Source: Charina bottae (lineage: Eukaryota; Chordata; Lepidosauria; Squamata; Charinaidae). From it: 64,000 nucleotides of DNA. The notes beneath the pieces were generated by a model. The model was not told where the DNA came from. It saw only the letters and a list, made by a program, of their open reading frames with translations, and made no database searches. Location of the stretch: assembly GCA_023362775.1 (NCBI GenBank), contig JALMGJ010000008.1:34831001-34895000 (forward strand), given 5' to 3'. The position numbers and the translations under genes were made by a program. The number at the start of each line of letters is the position of its first letter. Position 1 is the stretch's first letter. Of the stretch, positions 22,916 to 33,828 are shown one piece after another.

Positions 22916-23107
22916 TTATTTTATTTTTATTTTACTTTAAATTTATTTTATTTTTAAATTTATTTAAAAATTTATTTTATTTATATAATTTTATTTTAAT
23001 TTATTTATTTTAAGTAAATTTATTTATTTTAAGTAAATTTATATTTTATGTAAATTTATTTATTTTAAGTAAATTTATTTTATTTTTATTTTATTTTAAA
23101 TTTAATT
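22916..23107. repeat. AT-rich low-complexity block inside a PLE target duplication
   Basis: About 190 bp made almost only of T and A. It includes several near-copies of a unit like 'ttattttaagtaaattt'. It lies between the left target duplication (gttgggtagtaaat, 22902-22915) and the first PLE codon, so it seems to belong to the insertion and not to the host sequence. Confidence 0.65.
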
Positions 23108-23281
23108 TATGCCAACTTGGAAAATCCTTCTTTGAATAGAGGTGGGGGCCTCAGGCACAATCTTTCCCCTATCTTCCTCCCTGCTTTGTCTTCTGTGCCT
23201 AGGAAGATTAAGACCATTTCACAATCTCAACAACAGCAAGGTAATCTTAACGATCCTCCTTTGGATGATAAAGGGACTTAG
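23108..23281 (+). pseudogene. PLE protein C terminus (end of GIY-YIG endonuclease region)
   Basis: A continuous frame of 57 codons ends in TAG at 23279-23281. It reads 'YANLENPSLNRGGGLRHNLS' at its start, the conserved C-terminal motif of GIY-YIG endonuclease-containing Penelope-like proteins. It is nearly identical to the minus-strand frame ending at 38371. There is no start codon because the copy is truncated. In intact PLEs this nuclease nicks the target to prime reverse transcription. Confidence 0.8.
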
Positions 23282-23373
23282 AAATAAACATCTCAAATAA
23301 CCATGACCTAGCCCCAGGTGCAAGGTCACACAGCCACCCTAGAAACATATTTAAGGATTCCCTTACAAACTTT

Positions 23374-23423
23374 GCTCAGACTGAAGAAGCTTCTTGGATA
23401 AGGAGCGAAATGTTTCCACTGAG
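23374..23423 (+). ncRNA. Hammerhead-ribozyme-like motif in PLE
   Basis: The core CTGAAGA at 23381-23387 and GAAA at 23407-23410 are present, with the gcttc/ggagc stem II and the CTCAG/CTGAG stem I. A C-to-T change after GAAA turns a stem III pair into a G-U wobble. Confidence 0.6.
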
Positions 23424-23511
23424 AAAATAGAAATCCAGTTGACATGATTCAAGCTACAGACTGTTCCACCTGGATGACTGAGAACCTTCATCGACATGTT
23501 GGGTAGTAAAT

Positions 23512-23899
23512 GTTGGGTGTAAAGAATAAAGGAACATTGTTTTGTTTATGTCGATGATTGTTTTGTTTATCTTTTAAAAAGGAATGGGTAAGTAAAATTT
23601 TCCAAAAAGTTAAACATGTTAGTTTTTTGCAGCAAAATGATTGGTCTTGTGGCACTTTAAATGGTCCTCATTTTAATTTTATTATCACAATGCTTATAAA
23701 AATCTACCTCATCTGATGTATGTAGTAAGGCGCTGAGAAAGAAACATTTTATATGCATAAAGTGTTTTCTTTTAAGGTGGTGGGAGGGAAGAGAAGAGAA
23801 AACATGGAATAGTAAGAGCACATTGTGAAACACAAAGAGAATTATTTGGGAGGCAAAAGGTAGAATTTCTTAGATAATGTCCATAAATAAACAACAAAG
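23512..23899. other. Unique DNA, no feature recognised
   Basis: No gene or repeat family is recognised. Confidence 0.4.
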
Positions 23900-23952
23900 T
23901 GGTTGTTCCCAGGGTCCCTGTTGGGGGAGATGGGCGGTAATATAAATCTAAT

Positions 23953-24010
<58 letters not shown>
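23900..24010 (+). repeat. L2-type LINE tail followed by (GATA)n
   Basis: A 'ccagggtccctgttgggggagatgggcggtaat'-type end runs into about 14 units of GATA (23954-24010). Microsatellites growing from LINE tails are common in squamates. Confidence 0.75.
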
Positions 24011-24011
<1 letters not shown>

Positions 24012-24471
24012 CTGTATGGGTTTATTGCAATAAAAATAATTCAAAGTTTTGAGGCATTTCAAAGACTAGTAAATCAATTATCACATTTTCTTATTATCTT
24101 ATTATGCTGAAAAAGAAGCAGATTTATGCTGTGAGAGGGAGAGGAGAGGGAATGAAAGAGGAAAATGTGGATGGAAAAGATGAGAGACCAGATTGCATCA
24201 AGGAGCATTTAGCTATGTTCTAAACATTCTTGCACTGAAGAGGCCTGGATAGGTATCCACACCCAGGGAACTGCCACCAGAATGATGATAATAACAGATT
24301 TCTCCCATGATTTCTTTTTTTTTTCCAGAGAACTTCATAGATGCTGCCTTCTCCTTAAGACACTTAAATTAACCAGCCACAGAATCAATAACTGGGGCTG
24401 TGTATGTGCTCCAAAAATAATGTAACAATGAGTTTAACAAATGCCATTTTTGTTCTGTATGTTAAGATTTC
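24011..24471. other. Unique DNA, no feature recognised
   Basis: A purine-rich tract lies near 24131-24160. Nothing else is recognised. Confidence 0.4.
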
Positions 24472-24490
24472 AGAAAGTTTTAAACTTACA

Positions 24491-25616
24491 CCATTTTGTT
24501 AGGAGTGCCATAATGAGGGTTTGGAATAAATATAAAGCAAGACTATCTCTGAATGTACCATTGTGGTTGTCACCTCATGAAGCATTTGTTAGAAGAGAAA
24601 ATGTGGGGAGAACAAGCTGGTTAAACTACTGTATAAAGATTAGTTAAACTTTGAAGAGGGTGAACCTAAGCTTAAAACAAGGGAAGTGTTAAAGTTGGAA
24701 GGTTTTGCATGTCATTGGTTCACATATGTGCAATTGTCAGAATGTTTTAAAGTGGATAAAAAGGATTTTAAATTTGTCAATGAAACAACTCAAATTGAAA
24801 TGGAACTCTGTTTAAATGATGAACATGTTATCACAAAGATGTATAAAATTTATTTGTTTGTTTGTTTGTCAAATTTCTCTGCCGCCCATCTCATATACAA
24901 CGACTCTGGGTGGCTTACAGATAATAAAATGACAATCAGTAAAAACACTATAATATAATATTGATACAAGTATAAATGATGTTACAGATGAATTTAGAAG
25001 ATGAACAAGTTAAAGAATGTATGATTAAATGGGCTAAGAATTTTGGATACAATATTATGTTGGAGTAATAGGAGAAGATGTGGAACAAAGGTTTGAGATT
25101 TACTTTGAACTATAACTTAAAAGAGAATTTTTATAAAATGATGTATCATTGGTATTTAATTCCTGATATGCTGTCAAAAATGTATAATGGAGTAACAAAT
25201 GTTTGTTGGAAATGTTCTCTTGGTGAAGGAATTTTTTATCATGTTTGGTGGACTTGTGAGCAGGCCAAAAAATATGTGTTAATATTCAAAAGGTCCTTAA
25301 AGTGGACTTACAAAATAAACCAGAATTGTTTCTCTTGGGACTGATGGAGAAGCAGCTCGAGAAACAATATGGGACTTTGCTTTTATACATGATTACAGCA
25401 GCAAGACTTTTATATGCACAAAGATGGAAAGAATCACAAATTCCTACAGTGGAGGAATGGATGATTAAACTGATGGAACTGGCCCAAATGGCAAAGTTAA
25501 CAACATTGATAAGAGAAAATACCGTGTCTGGATTTGTCTCTACTTGGCAACCACTTTTAGACTATTTGCTTGTGCCGGAAAAAAATGAAGTTTTGATTTT
25601 GGGCTTTAATGATTAA
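24491..25616 (+). pseudogene. L1 ORF2 C-terminal fragment
   Basis: The C-terminal domain of the L1 ORF2 protein lies downstream of the reverse transcriptase. A zinc-knuckle-like cluster is visible at about 25203-25260, CWKC followed by His and Cys ('CWKCSLGEGIFYHVWWTC'). It is followed by the 'PELFLLGLMEKQ' and 'YAQRWKESQIPTVEEWM' blocks that are usual in squamate L1. The reading frame changes near 25300-25330 and is interrupted by the inserted L2 tail at 24848-24969. RT and endonuclease are absent. Intact ORF2 would prime and reverse-transcribe L1 RNA at a target nick; this fragment cannot. Confidence 0.75.
24848..24969 (-). mobile_element. L2-type 3' tail inserted in the L1 copy
   Basis: On the minus strand the order is 'gccacccagagtcgttgta', 'gagatgggcggcagag' and an ACAA-rich tail, the same end as at 26750-26912. 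The L1 frame resumes on the right. The 7-bp gtataaa at 24841-24847 and 24970-24976 may be the target duplication. Confidence 0.65.
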
Positions 25617-25873
25617 ATGGTTTGACTTGATATAAATAAGGTTACTAAGGTTTAACTAATGGTAAGAGATTATATTTTTAAATGTATTCATATTTGTATT
25701 GGAGAAGGTCGGAAGTCACTTTCTGTTTCTGTTTTCTGTCTGTTTTGCACTTTTATAGTTTTCTTTTTTTCTTTAGTTCTGTACTCCATCTTTTCTATAT
25801 TCTATATTTTGTATTTTAACTATACTATAAAAATTAATAAACTTCTTTAAAAAAAGAAAGTTTTAAACTTACA

Positions 25874-26749
25874 TTCAAGCATTTATTAAGTCAGCAGGGG
25901 CAACAGAAACCTAACCAACAGTACCCAGTCACTTTTGGGTGGAAAATTGAATATTTAGAATATTAGCCCCTGCTTTTTCTTTTGAACCAATATTAATAAC
26001 TATTAGTATTGGTTACCTGGGGTTGCAAGTATATACATAGCCTGGCTGCGGACAGGGGCTAAGAATCACACAGGCAACATTTTTTTTACTCATACAGTTC
26101 TAAGGACATATAAGCAGAATTTGGTAGATGAACTGAAACAATTATAAATGCGTGCATAGGTGGATGGGTAGGTGGATGGATGGAAGGATACATAGAGAGA
26201 TAAAGTAAGCAAGTAAATGTGTGTGTGCATGCATAAGATTGGTTTGTATTTGTGTGTGTGTGGGTTGACAAGTTTTCTATATGGATGAAAACTCCATCGG
26301 AGACATCAACAAATGTCAGATGCTTTAGAGTCACTTCCTCAACCGTGACTATCTTACTGCAGTGGATGGAGCAAATTTGACAGGACTGCTGTTGCTTTCA
26401 GTTCCAAGATTTCCTAGTATTTTCTCGCTGTCATATGTTATAGGTGGCAAGATAACTACACATGTTGGGCCATTAGTCTGTGACTCTGGGCTTGACCTTG
26501 ACATACTGGCCCTCAAAGGAATGCTGGAGCAGATTGTTAATGTGTCACATCTAATCAGAAATCAACACGCTGCTTGTTCCATATGATTGATATGTTTAAT
26601 TTGTGCTACATGAAAAATCAATCTTGTTACTGCAAAGTATACAATGCTTTTAGAAAAACTGCAGTTGGTATTATTTTAAAAGCTTTTTTCTGATCCTTCT
26701 CTTTTACAGTATATAATGACACCTTTCAGAAATTCTTGGTATAACTCTT
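25874..26749. other. Unique DNA, no feature recognised
   Basis: An imperfect GGAT/GTGT-rich stretch lies near 26158-26264. No gene is recognised. Confidence 0.4.
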
Positions 26750-26912
26750 CGCCATCTAGATTTTACTACATTTTATATTTTTACCATTGATTTATATTCG
26801 TTTTATTGTATTGTACTGTATACCAGTTAATTATGTTTTTATTGTAAACTGCCCAGAGTCCCTCCTTGGGGGGAGATGGGCAGTGATAAATTTGATAAAT
26901 AAATAAATAACT
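26750..26912 (+). mobile_element. L2-type LINE 3' untranslated end
   Basis: A T-rich lead ('ttttattgtaaactgcccag') is followed by 'agtccctccttgggg', 'gagatgggcagtgat' and an AAAT tail. This is the fullest example of this 3' end in the window. No coding part is attached. Confidence 0.7.
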
Positions 26913-29107
26913 CAATAGACAAGTTAGTTATGACTGTCCATTAATTTCAGTGGATCTACTCTAAATGTCACTAGACTGGGATCAACTCATGTTAATATAG
27001 ATTATAATATCATTATATAATAGCACATATTATACACTACCTACTATATTAGAGTTTGAAATCTTAGCTTATTGTTTCTAATAATATTTTTGGAACAAAA
27101 TCTTCCCTTTCCCTACCCCCACCCCCCCAATCCCTACTCTGTCTATAGTATGTGTTTCAATTAGATTCCAGTTTTTGGTTAACTGTGCATTTGGGTGATG
27201 ATGCTGATTTATTTTTCTGCATCATCTCTAATTTGATTGCTACCTATCTCAGCATGTTGCCTAGAAAGTTGTAAACTGTTCAAAGTACAATGTCTTACAT
27301 CCCAGTAGAGTCATACATAGAATAAGTCATATTGTAAAAGTCAGCATCTCATTTAAAAATTTTAGTTCTTTTTAATAAGCAATATTTTCAACATGACTAG
27401 AGAATAGCAGGAGACCAATATTTCTTTTTAAAAATATGCTATTGCAGAAATCAAAATTAAGTACAGATGCCTCTCTGTCCTCATGTAAGGGGTCACAGTC
27501 ATGTTCTTTCACAATGCACTTGATGCAGATCTACTATATTTTCACCATATTTACCATCTTATTGTATGTTACACATACAATTATGGTAAAACTAAAATAA
27601 TTTTCATCTTCATCTCTACATGACCCATCAACATGGAGAGAAGAGCAGTGTTAAGATAAAAGTGAAAACAATGCCCACATTGGTAGTAAATGTAACTGAA
27701 ATCAGGCATCCTGAAACAATACACTGTCAGTATGTACTATGTGTTTGTATCTTCTTAGGCATGTAAGAGACTAGCATATACTGAATCAGGCCATTAGTCT
27801 GGAAATTGTTTAATTTTTTATTATTAATATTATTGTACCATGGACGTTTCATTGTTAATTCTTGATTGTTACTTGATAAAATCAATTGATTGTGACAGGC
27901 TAAAATCAAATAAATAAAGAAACAACCCAATATTGTCAACAGTGAATGACAATGGCTTTTCAAGATTTTTTTCCAACTCTACCAAGAACTGTTGGGAATT
28001 GAACCTAAGTCCTTCCCAAATTCCGCCACTGAACTGAAACCAACAACCTAAAATACTGTGCTGGGGATATGATGGTTAAGATGGCCTGTTTCATTTTCTA
28101 TAATATTTTCAGGTTTTCAAATAAATATTTATTCTTTCCCATTCTCCAATCTAAACATTCATATACACATTTTATGCCCATTTTTCATAACTATGCATTT
28201 TTATATCCAATTTTCCCTAATGTATATATTTTTATACATATATTGCAATGTATGTTGGTTTTTTGTTTGCAAATCAAACAAATTTCAATGCAGGCCATTG
28301 CTGTGGGCAGTGTGAACTGTATAAACCCTTCTTTCCCTTCTCTGTGATGATCAGATGAATGGAGCTGAGTGTGAGACTGGACTAGTCAGAAATATACATC
28401 TGGATGCATTCAGAATCAGAGTCTGGACCTATAGCTACAGTGGAGATATATCATAAAAAGTACATGACTTAATTCAAAATAAGTTTATTCTCTGAGTTGC
28501 CATTTGATCCTGCTTGATTATTGTTGATAGCTTTGATTTTCCAGCTGTCTTGATGCATGTTCAGTTTATGTTGGAGGATTTTTTTATTTATTTACGCTGA
28601 AAGGTGACCTTATTTTTCACGAAGAGCTATTCAGTCATTTTAACCATCCTAACAAATATGCTTTTCTTCTATCTCCAGTGAGACATTTCCCCAAATCATT
28701 CTGTTATTAAATTATTTGTTCCATTCTCTTTCTAGTGATATTGGCAAGGAAAGAAACTGCTGTTAAAATTTTTCAGTTTGGATCAGCTAAAAGCAACAAC
28801 AACAAACTAATAATGTTTTGCTTAGATTTCAAAATACAGTTGGGATGGTATGTAGGATGGTGCCACAAATGTTCAGGGATTGTACCTTGATTTATTTTAA
28901 AAGGGTTGTCAGATTCCATTGTAAATCATATGCTTTGTACAACTAGGAATTTCAAAGATAACTGGAATAAATGAAGTATGGAAACATGACAGCAACAGCT
29001 TCTATGGCTTCTGATAATGCTGTCATGCTTCCGAATAGTCAGTGAGCCAAATGGTGAATTCTGACCATAAAATAAATCTTTGTTCAAGCTCTTTTCCTGC
29101 CCAGTTC
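26913..29107. other. Unique DNA, no feature recognised
   Basis: About 2.2 kb of AT-rich sequence. No gene or named repeat was found; open frames reach about 92 codons without a recognisable domain. Confidence 0.45.
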
Positions 29108-29115
29108 CTGTAGAT

Positions 29116-29385
29116 CAGAGCTTTCCAAACTGTGTGTCGCGACACGAAAGTGTCTCGCCACACACAGTCTGGTGTGTCGCCACACAACCCGGAAGCGCTG
29201 ATCATCATCAGCCCTTCCGGGTTTTCCCATGGCGACACACCAACGGCGGCGTGCAAAAACCAAAAGCGGCAGCAGCGCTTCCGGGGTTTTGCGCACTGCC
29301 GCAACGGCGGCACTTCCGGGTTTTCCCGCGGTGACACACCAACGGCGGTTGGTGTGTCACCACAGGAAAACTTTGGAAAGCCCTG
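29116..29385. mobile_element. hAT-type MITE, 'cagagctttccaaact' family, copy 2
   Basis: It starts cagagctttccaaactgtg and ends ctttggaaagccctg, with the perfect 8-bp target duplication ctgtagat at 29108-29115 and 29386-29393. The interior is CpG-rich. An imperfect hairpin formed by 'aacccggaagcgctga' and its complement lies at about 29186-29224, followed by 'cgacacaccaacggcgg' blocks. There is no transposase. Open frames on both strands reflect its GC content only. Confidence 0.88.
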
Positions 29386-29393
29386 CTGTAGAT

Positions 29394-31226
29394 TCTTAAT
29401 GTCTTGTCATTTTGGCACTTTAGTGTCCCTAGAATATCTGGAATTAGAAGAAAAAACACAGACGATAGCTACAAAGTAGTGGGCCCATAAATAGAAGAGC
29501 TGTACCATCTCAGAATCTACTTATCATAGTTGCAAGTTCTAGAGATGGAGCGCAGCAGAGTTTGATTTATCCCTGTCTGGGCCCATGTCATGGGTGAAGG
29601 AACAGCTTGGCACTTTTTCGACAGATAATTCCCTTAATACCTCCCAGTGCTTGCATCTTTATAGTTTTCAAGACTTTTGTGCTGGCCATGCCTAATCAAA
29701 TTTTAGGAAGGAAATATTAATCCAACGCATTGTGTATAATGTCACATTGTTTTATATTATTAGTACATGACCTGGCATATCCAATTTATGCCCATGTGTA
29801 TAAAGTCCTATAGGGATAGGTCAGAATCAAGTGGTCTATTTCCAGTTATCAGAAAGTAATAAAAAAAAATTACAATTGTTAGCCTTAGTTGTTGTTGTTT
29901 TCCATTTCCATGATCTTATAGACCCTTCCCTTAGTTGAAGTCCTCTAGAAAAACAGAAGAAAGCACAAATGATATATCTTCTCCAAAAAACAGAAACAAA
30001 AGTAGAACTTTTTCCTCCACAAGATAACAACACATGTGGATTCACAGGATGGTTCCACTTCTGAATGTAGCCTGTGTTTTCCCATTACAGTCAGCATGGT
30101 TTCAAACATGCAGCCCAAAACTTGTATTCAAAGATGGATAGTCTAATTTACAAATATTTAAAAAATCTGCCACAGATTTCTATAAGATGGGATTTGTGGC
30201 ACCTGCCAAAATGGATTCTGCAGTGGCAGGAACCGCAGCACTGAATGGATTCTATAGAATTCATTCACACTTGTTATTTTCTCTATCTGTCTCTCTCACA
30301 CAGAGAGAGATTGATAAGAGATGCCTTTGAAAAATAACAAATGCCTTTGAAATCTGAGTACAAAAAAAAAGTACTCATTTTTTTTAAAAAAAAAGTTTAT
30401 ATGGGACACTGTGGGATATTATAAAAAAGTTTGTATATTCAGGAAAGTTGCAGATGAAAATGAATGCAGAATGTTAATGGATCTTTTCATAAAGGAAATC
30501 AGTTAAAACAATAAGTGGTTAGAATACAGCCCTTCTAATATAGGCATGAAAACATATCAGATTTATCCCAATTTACATACTGTAGTCCATTTGGGAGTGT
30601 AATATCTTTATTTATTTTAATAGAAATAAGGCTAGTGTTTAATTAAAATATTAATTTCTCAATTTGAAGAGATTTGCTTCTATGCTTTTGCTTCCATGCA
30701 CAAAGTATCCAAAACTCTATGTTTGGCATAATCATTTCTATACCTAGTTATAATTTGAACATATCTTTAAAAGCTTACTCATAGCCAAACCTTAAATCAT
30801 CTTTTAATTTCCTGTATGTATATCTTATGGTTGAATCATTCCTTAATGTTGCAAATGTCATTCTTAGAGCAATCATGTTGATTCAAATAAATATTAAATT
30901 GGATTAATGGTATTCACCTCCCTAGCTAGACTATTTTTCATTTAAAACCATGTTATATTAGTACCTCTTTTCATGCCAGTGTGCACTATGACTAAAATGC
31001 ATTTGACTCAACTGTCTTCTTAAAATCAATCTCTGTTATTTAATTCATTTTACACACTTTCCCCTCTGAAGCAGATAACATTGCCATATCTCTTACATGT
31101 TCATGCCATCTCCATTCTATGGTTTAAATACATTAACTGAAACTTGTCATCAAAGTCCTAGTCCTTCTGACTTCACTGTCTGTGCTCTTCAGCCATTCAA
31201 AATGTTATCTGAACTTAAAAACAATT
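29394..31226. other. Unique DNA, no feature recognised
   Basis: No gene or repeat family is recognised in this AT-rich 1.8-kb stretch. Confidence 0.45.
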
Positions 31227-31234
31227 GACTAGAT

Positions 31235-31329
31235 CAATTTTTCTCAACCTTGGCAACTTGAAGATGTGTGGACTTCAACTCCCAGAATTCCCCAGCGAGC
31301 CTTCAAGCTGCCAAGTTTGAGAAACACTG
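31235..31329. mobile_element. Short hAT-type MITE (95 bp)
   Basis: The ends are 'ctcaaccttggcaactt' on the left and, on the right, the complement of 'cagtgtttctcaaacttgg'. Flanking octamers gactagat (31227-31234) and gattagat (31330-31337) agree at seven of eight bases. The 'ggacttcaactcccagaatt' core belongs to a very common reptilian MITE family. It encodes nothing. Confidence 0.78.
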
Positions 31330-31467
31330 GATTAGATGGACAAGAGAAAAGCTATTTTAACCTGTTTTCCTCAGATTGCTCCAGTTGCAATGGTATATTA
31401 ATGTCCTCTGCTTCCCATTTTTTCTTAGTTCCCTCAACTCTATAATCTTTTTCTATACTCCACTGTG

Positions 31468-31884
31468 CAGAGCTTTCCAAACTGTGTGTCGCGACACAAA
31501 AGTGTGTCGCCTGCGGGGCCCAGATGTGTCACGTCAAAACCCGGAAGCGCTGATGGCTTCCATCAGCGCTTCCGGGTTTTCCCGCAGCGACACACCAACG
31601 GCGGCATGCGAAAACCCGAAAACGCCGCAGCGATGGCAGTGCGCAAAAACCAAAAGCGGCAGCAGTGCTTCCAGGTTTTTCCGGGGTTTTGTGTGCTGCC
31701 GCAATGGCGGTGCTTCTGGGTTTTCCCGCGGCGACACACCAACGGCGGCACGCAAAAACCAAAAGCGGCAGCAGCGCTTCCAGGTTTTTGCATGCTGCCG
31801 CAATGGCGGCACTTCCAGGTTTTCCCACAGAGACACACCAACGGTGGTTGGTGTGTCTCCACGGGAAAACTTTGGAAAGCCCTA
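31468..31884. mobile_element. hAT-type MITE, 'cagagctttccaaact' family, copy 3, internally expanded
   Basis: It starts cagagctttccaaactgtg and ends ctttggaaagcccta, with the perfect 8-bp target duplication ccactgtg at 31460-31467 and 31885-31892. At 417 bp it is longer than its relatives because the CpG-rich interior, with 'gacacaccaacggcgg' and 'aaaaccaaaagcggcagcag' blocks, is repeated two to three times. A near-perfect long hairpin lies at 31536-31580. The resulting long open frames on both strands are not genes. Confidence 0.88.
31536..31580. repeat. Perfect 21-bp hairpin with 3-base loop
   Basis: 31536-31556 is the exact reverse complement of 31560-31580, and the loop is ctt. It is the intact version of the imperfect hairpin in copy 2 of the same MITE family. 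Confidence 0.9.
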
Positions 31885-32061
31885 CCACTGTGAATCTCAC
31901 AAACTCTAAAGAGCAGGAATGAAATCAGAGTATTTTGGCTAATGAGAACTTGGTAAATGTATTTCAGTTTGTCAACCTTCCTTAATATAGATTCTGAAAG
32001 TAGACTTTTAGAAAGAGGCAATTTCACTTTTCACAGCAGAACTCTGTACACTCAGCGCAAA

Positions 32062-32065
<4 letters not shown>

Positions 32066-32150
<85 letters not shown>
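32066..32150 (+). repeat. Compound microsatellite (TG)n(AG)n
   Basis: About 19 TG units pass directly into about 23 AG units. Confidence 0.97.
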
Positions 32151-32152
<2 letters not shown>

Positions 32153-33756
32153 TGATAGGATGGGTGCAGGCATTAAGGCGCACACTTTAGAAATGATTTG
32201 GAAGCAAAGCTTATATTTTGCAAAAGGACAAACACTGCAACTCTTTGCTGCTAATTAAAGCAGCCATATTAAAACATGAACCTGCAAAAAGATTCAGCTG
32301 ATTTAATAAGCTGAGTTATTAACAGATGTGTATGTACTGCATTAACAGAATTAACCTTACTATTCGGCAGATAGTGATGGAACATGCAAATGGATAAGTG
32401 GTGATAGATGTCTGCAGAACAGCAGTCTGAGCCCTCTGACATTATTATTGTCCTTAGTTAGATGATGGTCTAACCTGGTAGACTATGTTTCTTAGTTGCC
32501 CTTTCATAATGCATACTTAGTGGTGGTGTCAGGAAAACCTGCAGATTAAAGAGCAGGCTGAAAGCCAACCAGATCAGACATTCTAGCATGGCTGAATTAT
32601 GAGAATTACTGAGAATATGAGAAATATTATGAGAATTACTGAATTCTTTGAATGAGAGATTAATTTTGTAGGCAAGGTCTGAAACAGTCTGCTGCTTGGA
32701 AAAATGACAAGGTACTCCCTTCTGTTTCATTACAGAAGCTGATTAGACTGGCAATTGCTAGCCTAAAGGGTATGGGGCAGACTAGATTTGTTCTCTGCTC
32801 CAAAATCTTGCTGGTTTTCTCCCCCTACCATGGTTGTCATCCCAGCTGACTGCCTCATTTGGCTTAATGACAGGGCTGGCCCATTATGGATTCCTCTTCC
32901 TAGTACTCTACCCCACTGTTACAGAAATAGGACCTAATTTCTGCAAGTCACTTCTTGTCCACTAACTTAATTCTTTTCACCAAGTGTCTCTTACACTAAA
33001 AGCCATTTAATGCAAGGCAAACTGAAGAGACTGACAGGCAAGAAAACTGCATGAAGCAGAGCATGATACAAGATGTGCCTTAAAACATTAGGTAGAAGAG
33101 GGAGTTTGGTGAGCAGCAAAGGAAGTAACTATCAGCTCACTGGTGGCTTTGAACACCACTCTGAAGATTGCAGGTCTATACTGATTGATGAAAGCTCTAC
33201 AGAATTTCAGGTAGGATTTCCCCCCCCCCCAATCTTCTTTGAGGTATCAGGAATGTGAGATTTTCTGTACATAATTGTCATGTTTTGCCATTGACATAGG
33301 TTTCTTTCCTAACATTCACTGAACAAGTGACATTCATATACAGAGAAAAAAATGTCCAGAAGCTAACAAAATTTAATGTGGCATATCACCTCAGATGCAT
33401 CATTGCTTAGGAACCACAACGGTTCCTTTATCAAGCAAGTCACAAGGCACCTTAACAAAGAGTAGCAGAATTAACAGATTGCAGATGCCAACAGATGGTA
33501 CTTCTGAATGATTGATTTGCCTGCTGGGCCTAAGAAAAGCATTTATGTACTAAATGTTCAGAATTAGGCTATCAAAGGCTTTTAGTCAGTAATCCCTGCA
33601 AAACACAAATCTAACACAAAGCTAAATAAGGAATTTTGCTGCTGAGTAGCTAAAACTTTCTAAAGGTTACTGAAGAAAATGAGAAGATGAGGTGTCATTT
33701 CATTCTCATTGAATTTATGTGATTTTGGCTGTAATGGAGAATGGGAATACTCTGAT
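32151..33756. other. Unique DNA, no feature recognised
   Basis: The 15-mer tatgagaattactga is repeated near 32595 and 32627. A C run lies at about 33220-33229. No gene is recognised. Confidence 0.4.
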
Positions 33757-33757
33757 C

Positions 33758-33811
<54 letters not shown>

Positions 33812-33828
33812 ATCTATCTATCATCTAC
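33757..33828 (+). repeat. (ATCT)n microsatellite
   Basis: About 14 tetranucleotide units followed by interrupted units. Confidence 0.97.

Larger units (their letters stand above)
22916..23497 (+). mobile_element. 5'-truncated Penelope-like element with 14-bp target duplication
   Basis: The insertion carries the AT-rich block, the last 57 codons of the PLE protein, and the 3' region with a hammerhead-like core. A 14-bp perfect target duplication, gttgggtagtaaat, lies at 22902-22915 and 23498-23511. The 3' end (..ctgagaaccttcatc) agrees with the outer end of the fold-back copy at 7259, which fixes the element's terminus. Confidence 0.82.
24491..25854 (+). mobile_element. L1 LINE, 5'-truncated, with 19-bp target duplication
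   Basis: A perfect 19-bp target duplication, agaaagttttaaacttaca, lies at 24472-24490 and 25855-25873. The insertion ends in an A-rich tail preceded by an AATAAA-like signal. It contains only the C-terminal part of ORF2 and a 3' untranslated region. An L2-type tail has inserted into it at 24848-24969. The exact duplication suggests a fairly recent insertion, but the coding part is already broken by stops. Confidence 0.85.

Noticed and set aside
29023..29479. Cluster of open frames of 70-115 codons
   Set aside because: Same cause: these fall in MITE copy 2 of the same family.
31376..32027. Overlapping open frames of 100-177 codons on both strands
   Set aside because: They lie in a CpG-rich hAT MITE with tandem blocks. 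The frames exist because the repeat lacks stop codons on both strands; there is no domain or start context.
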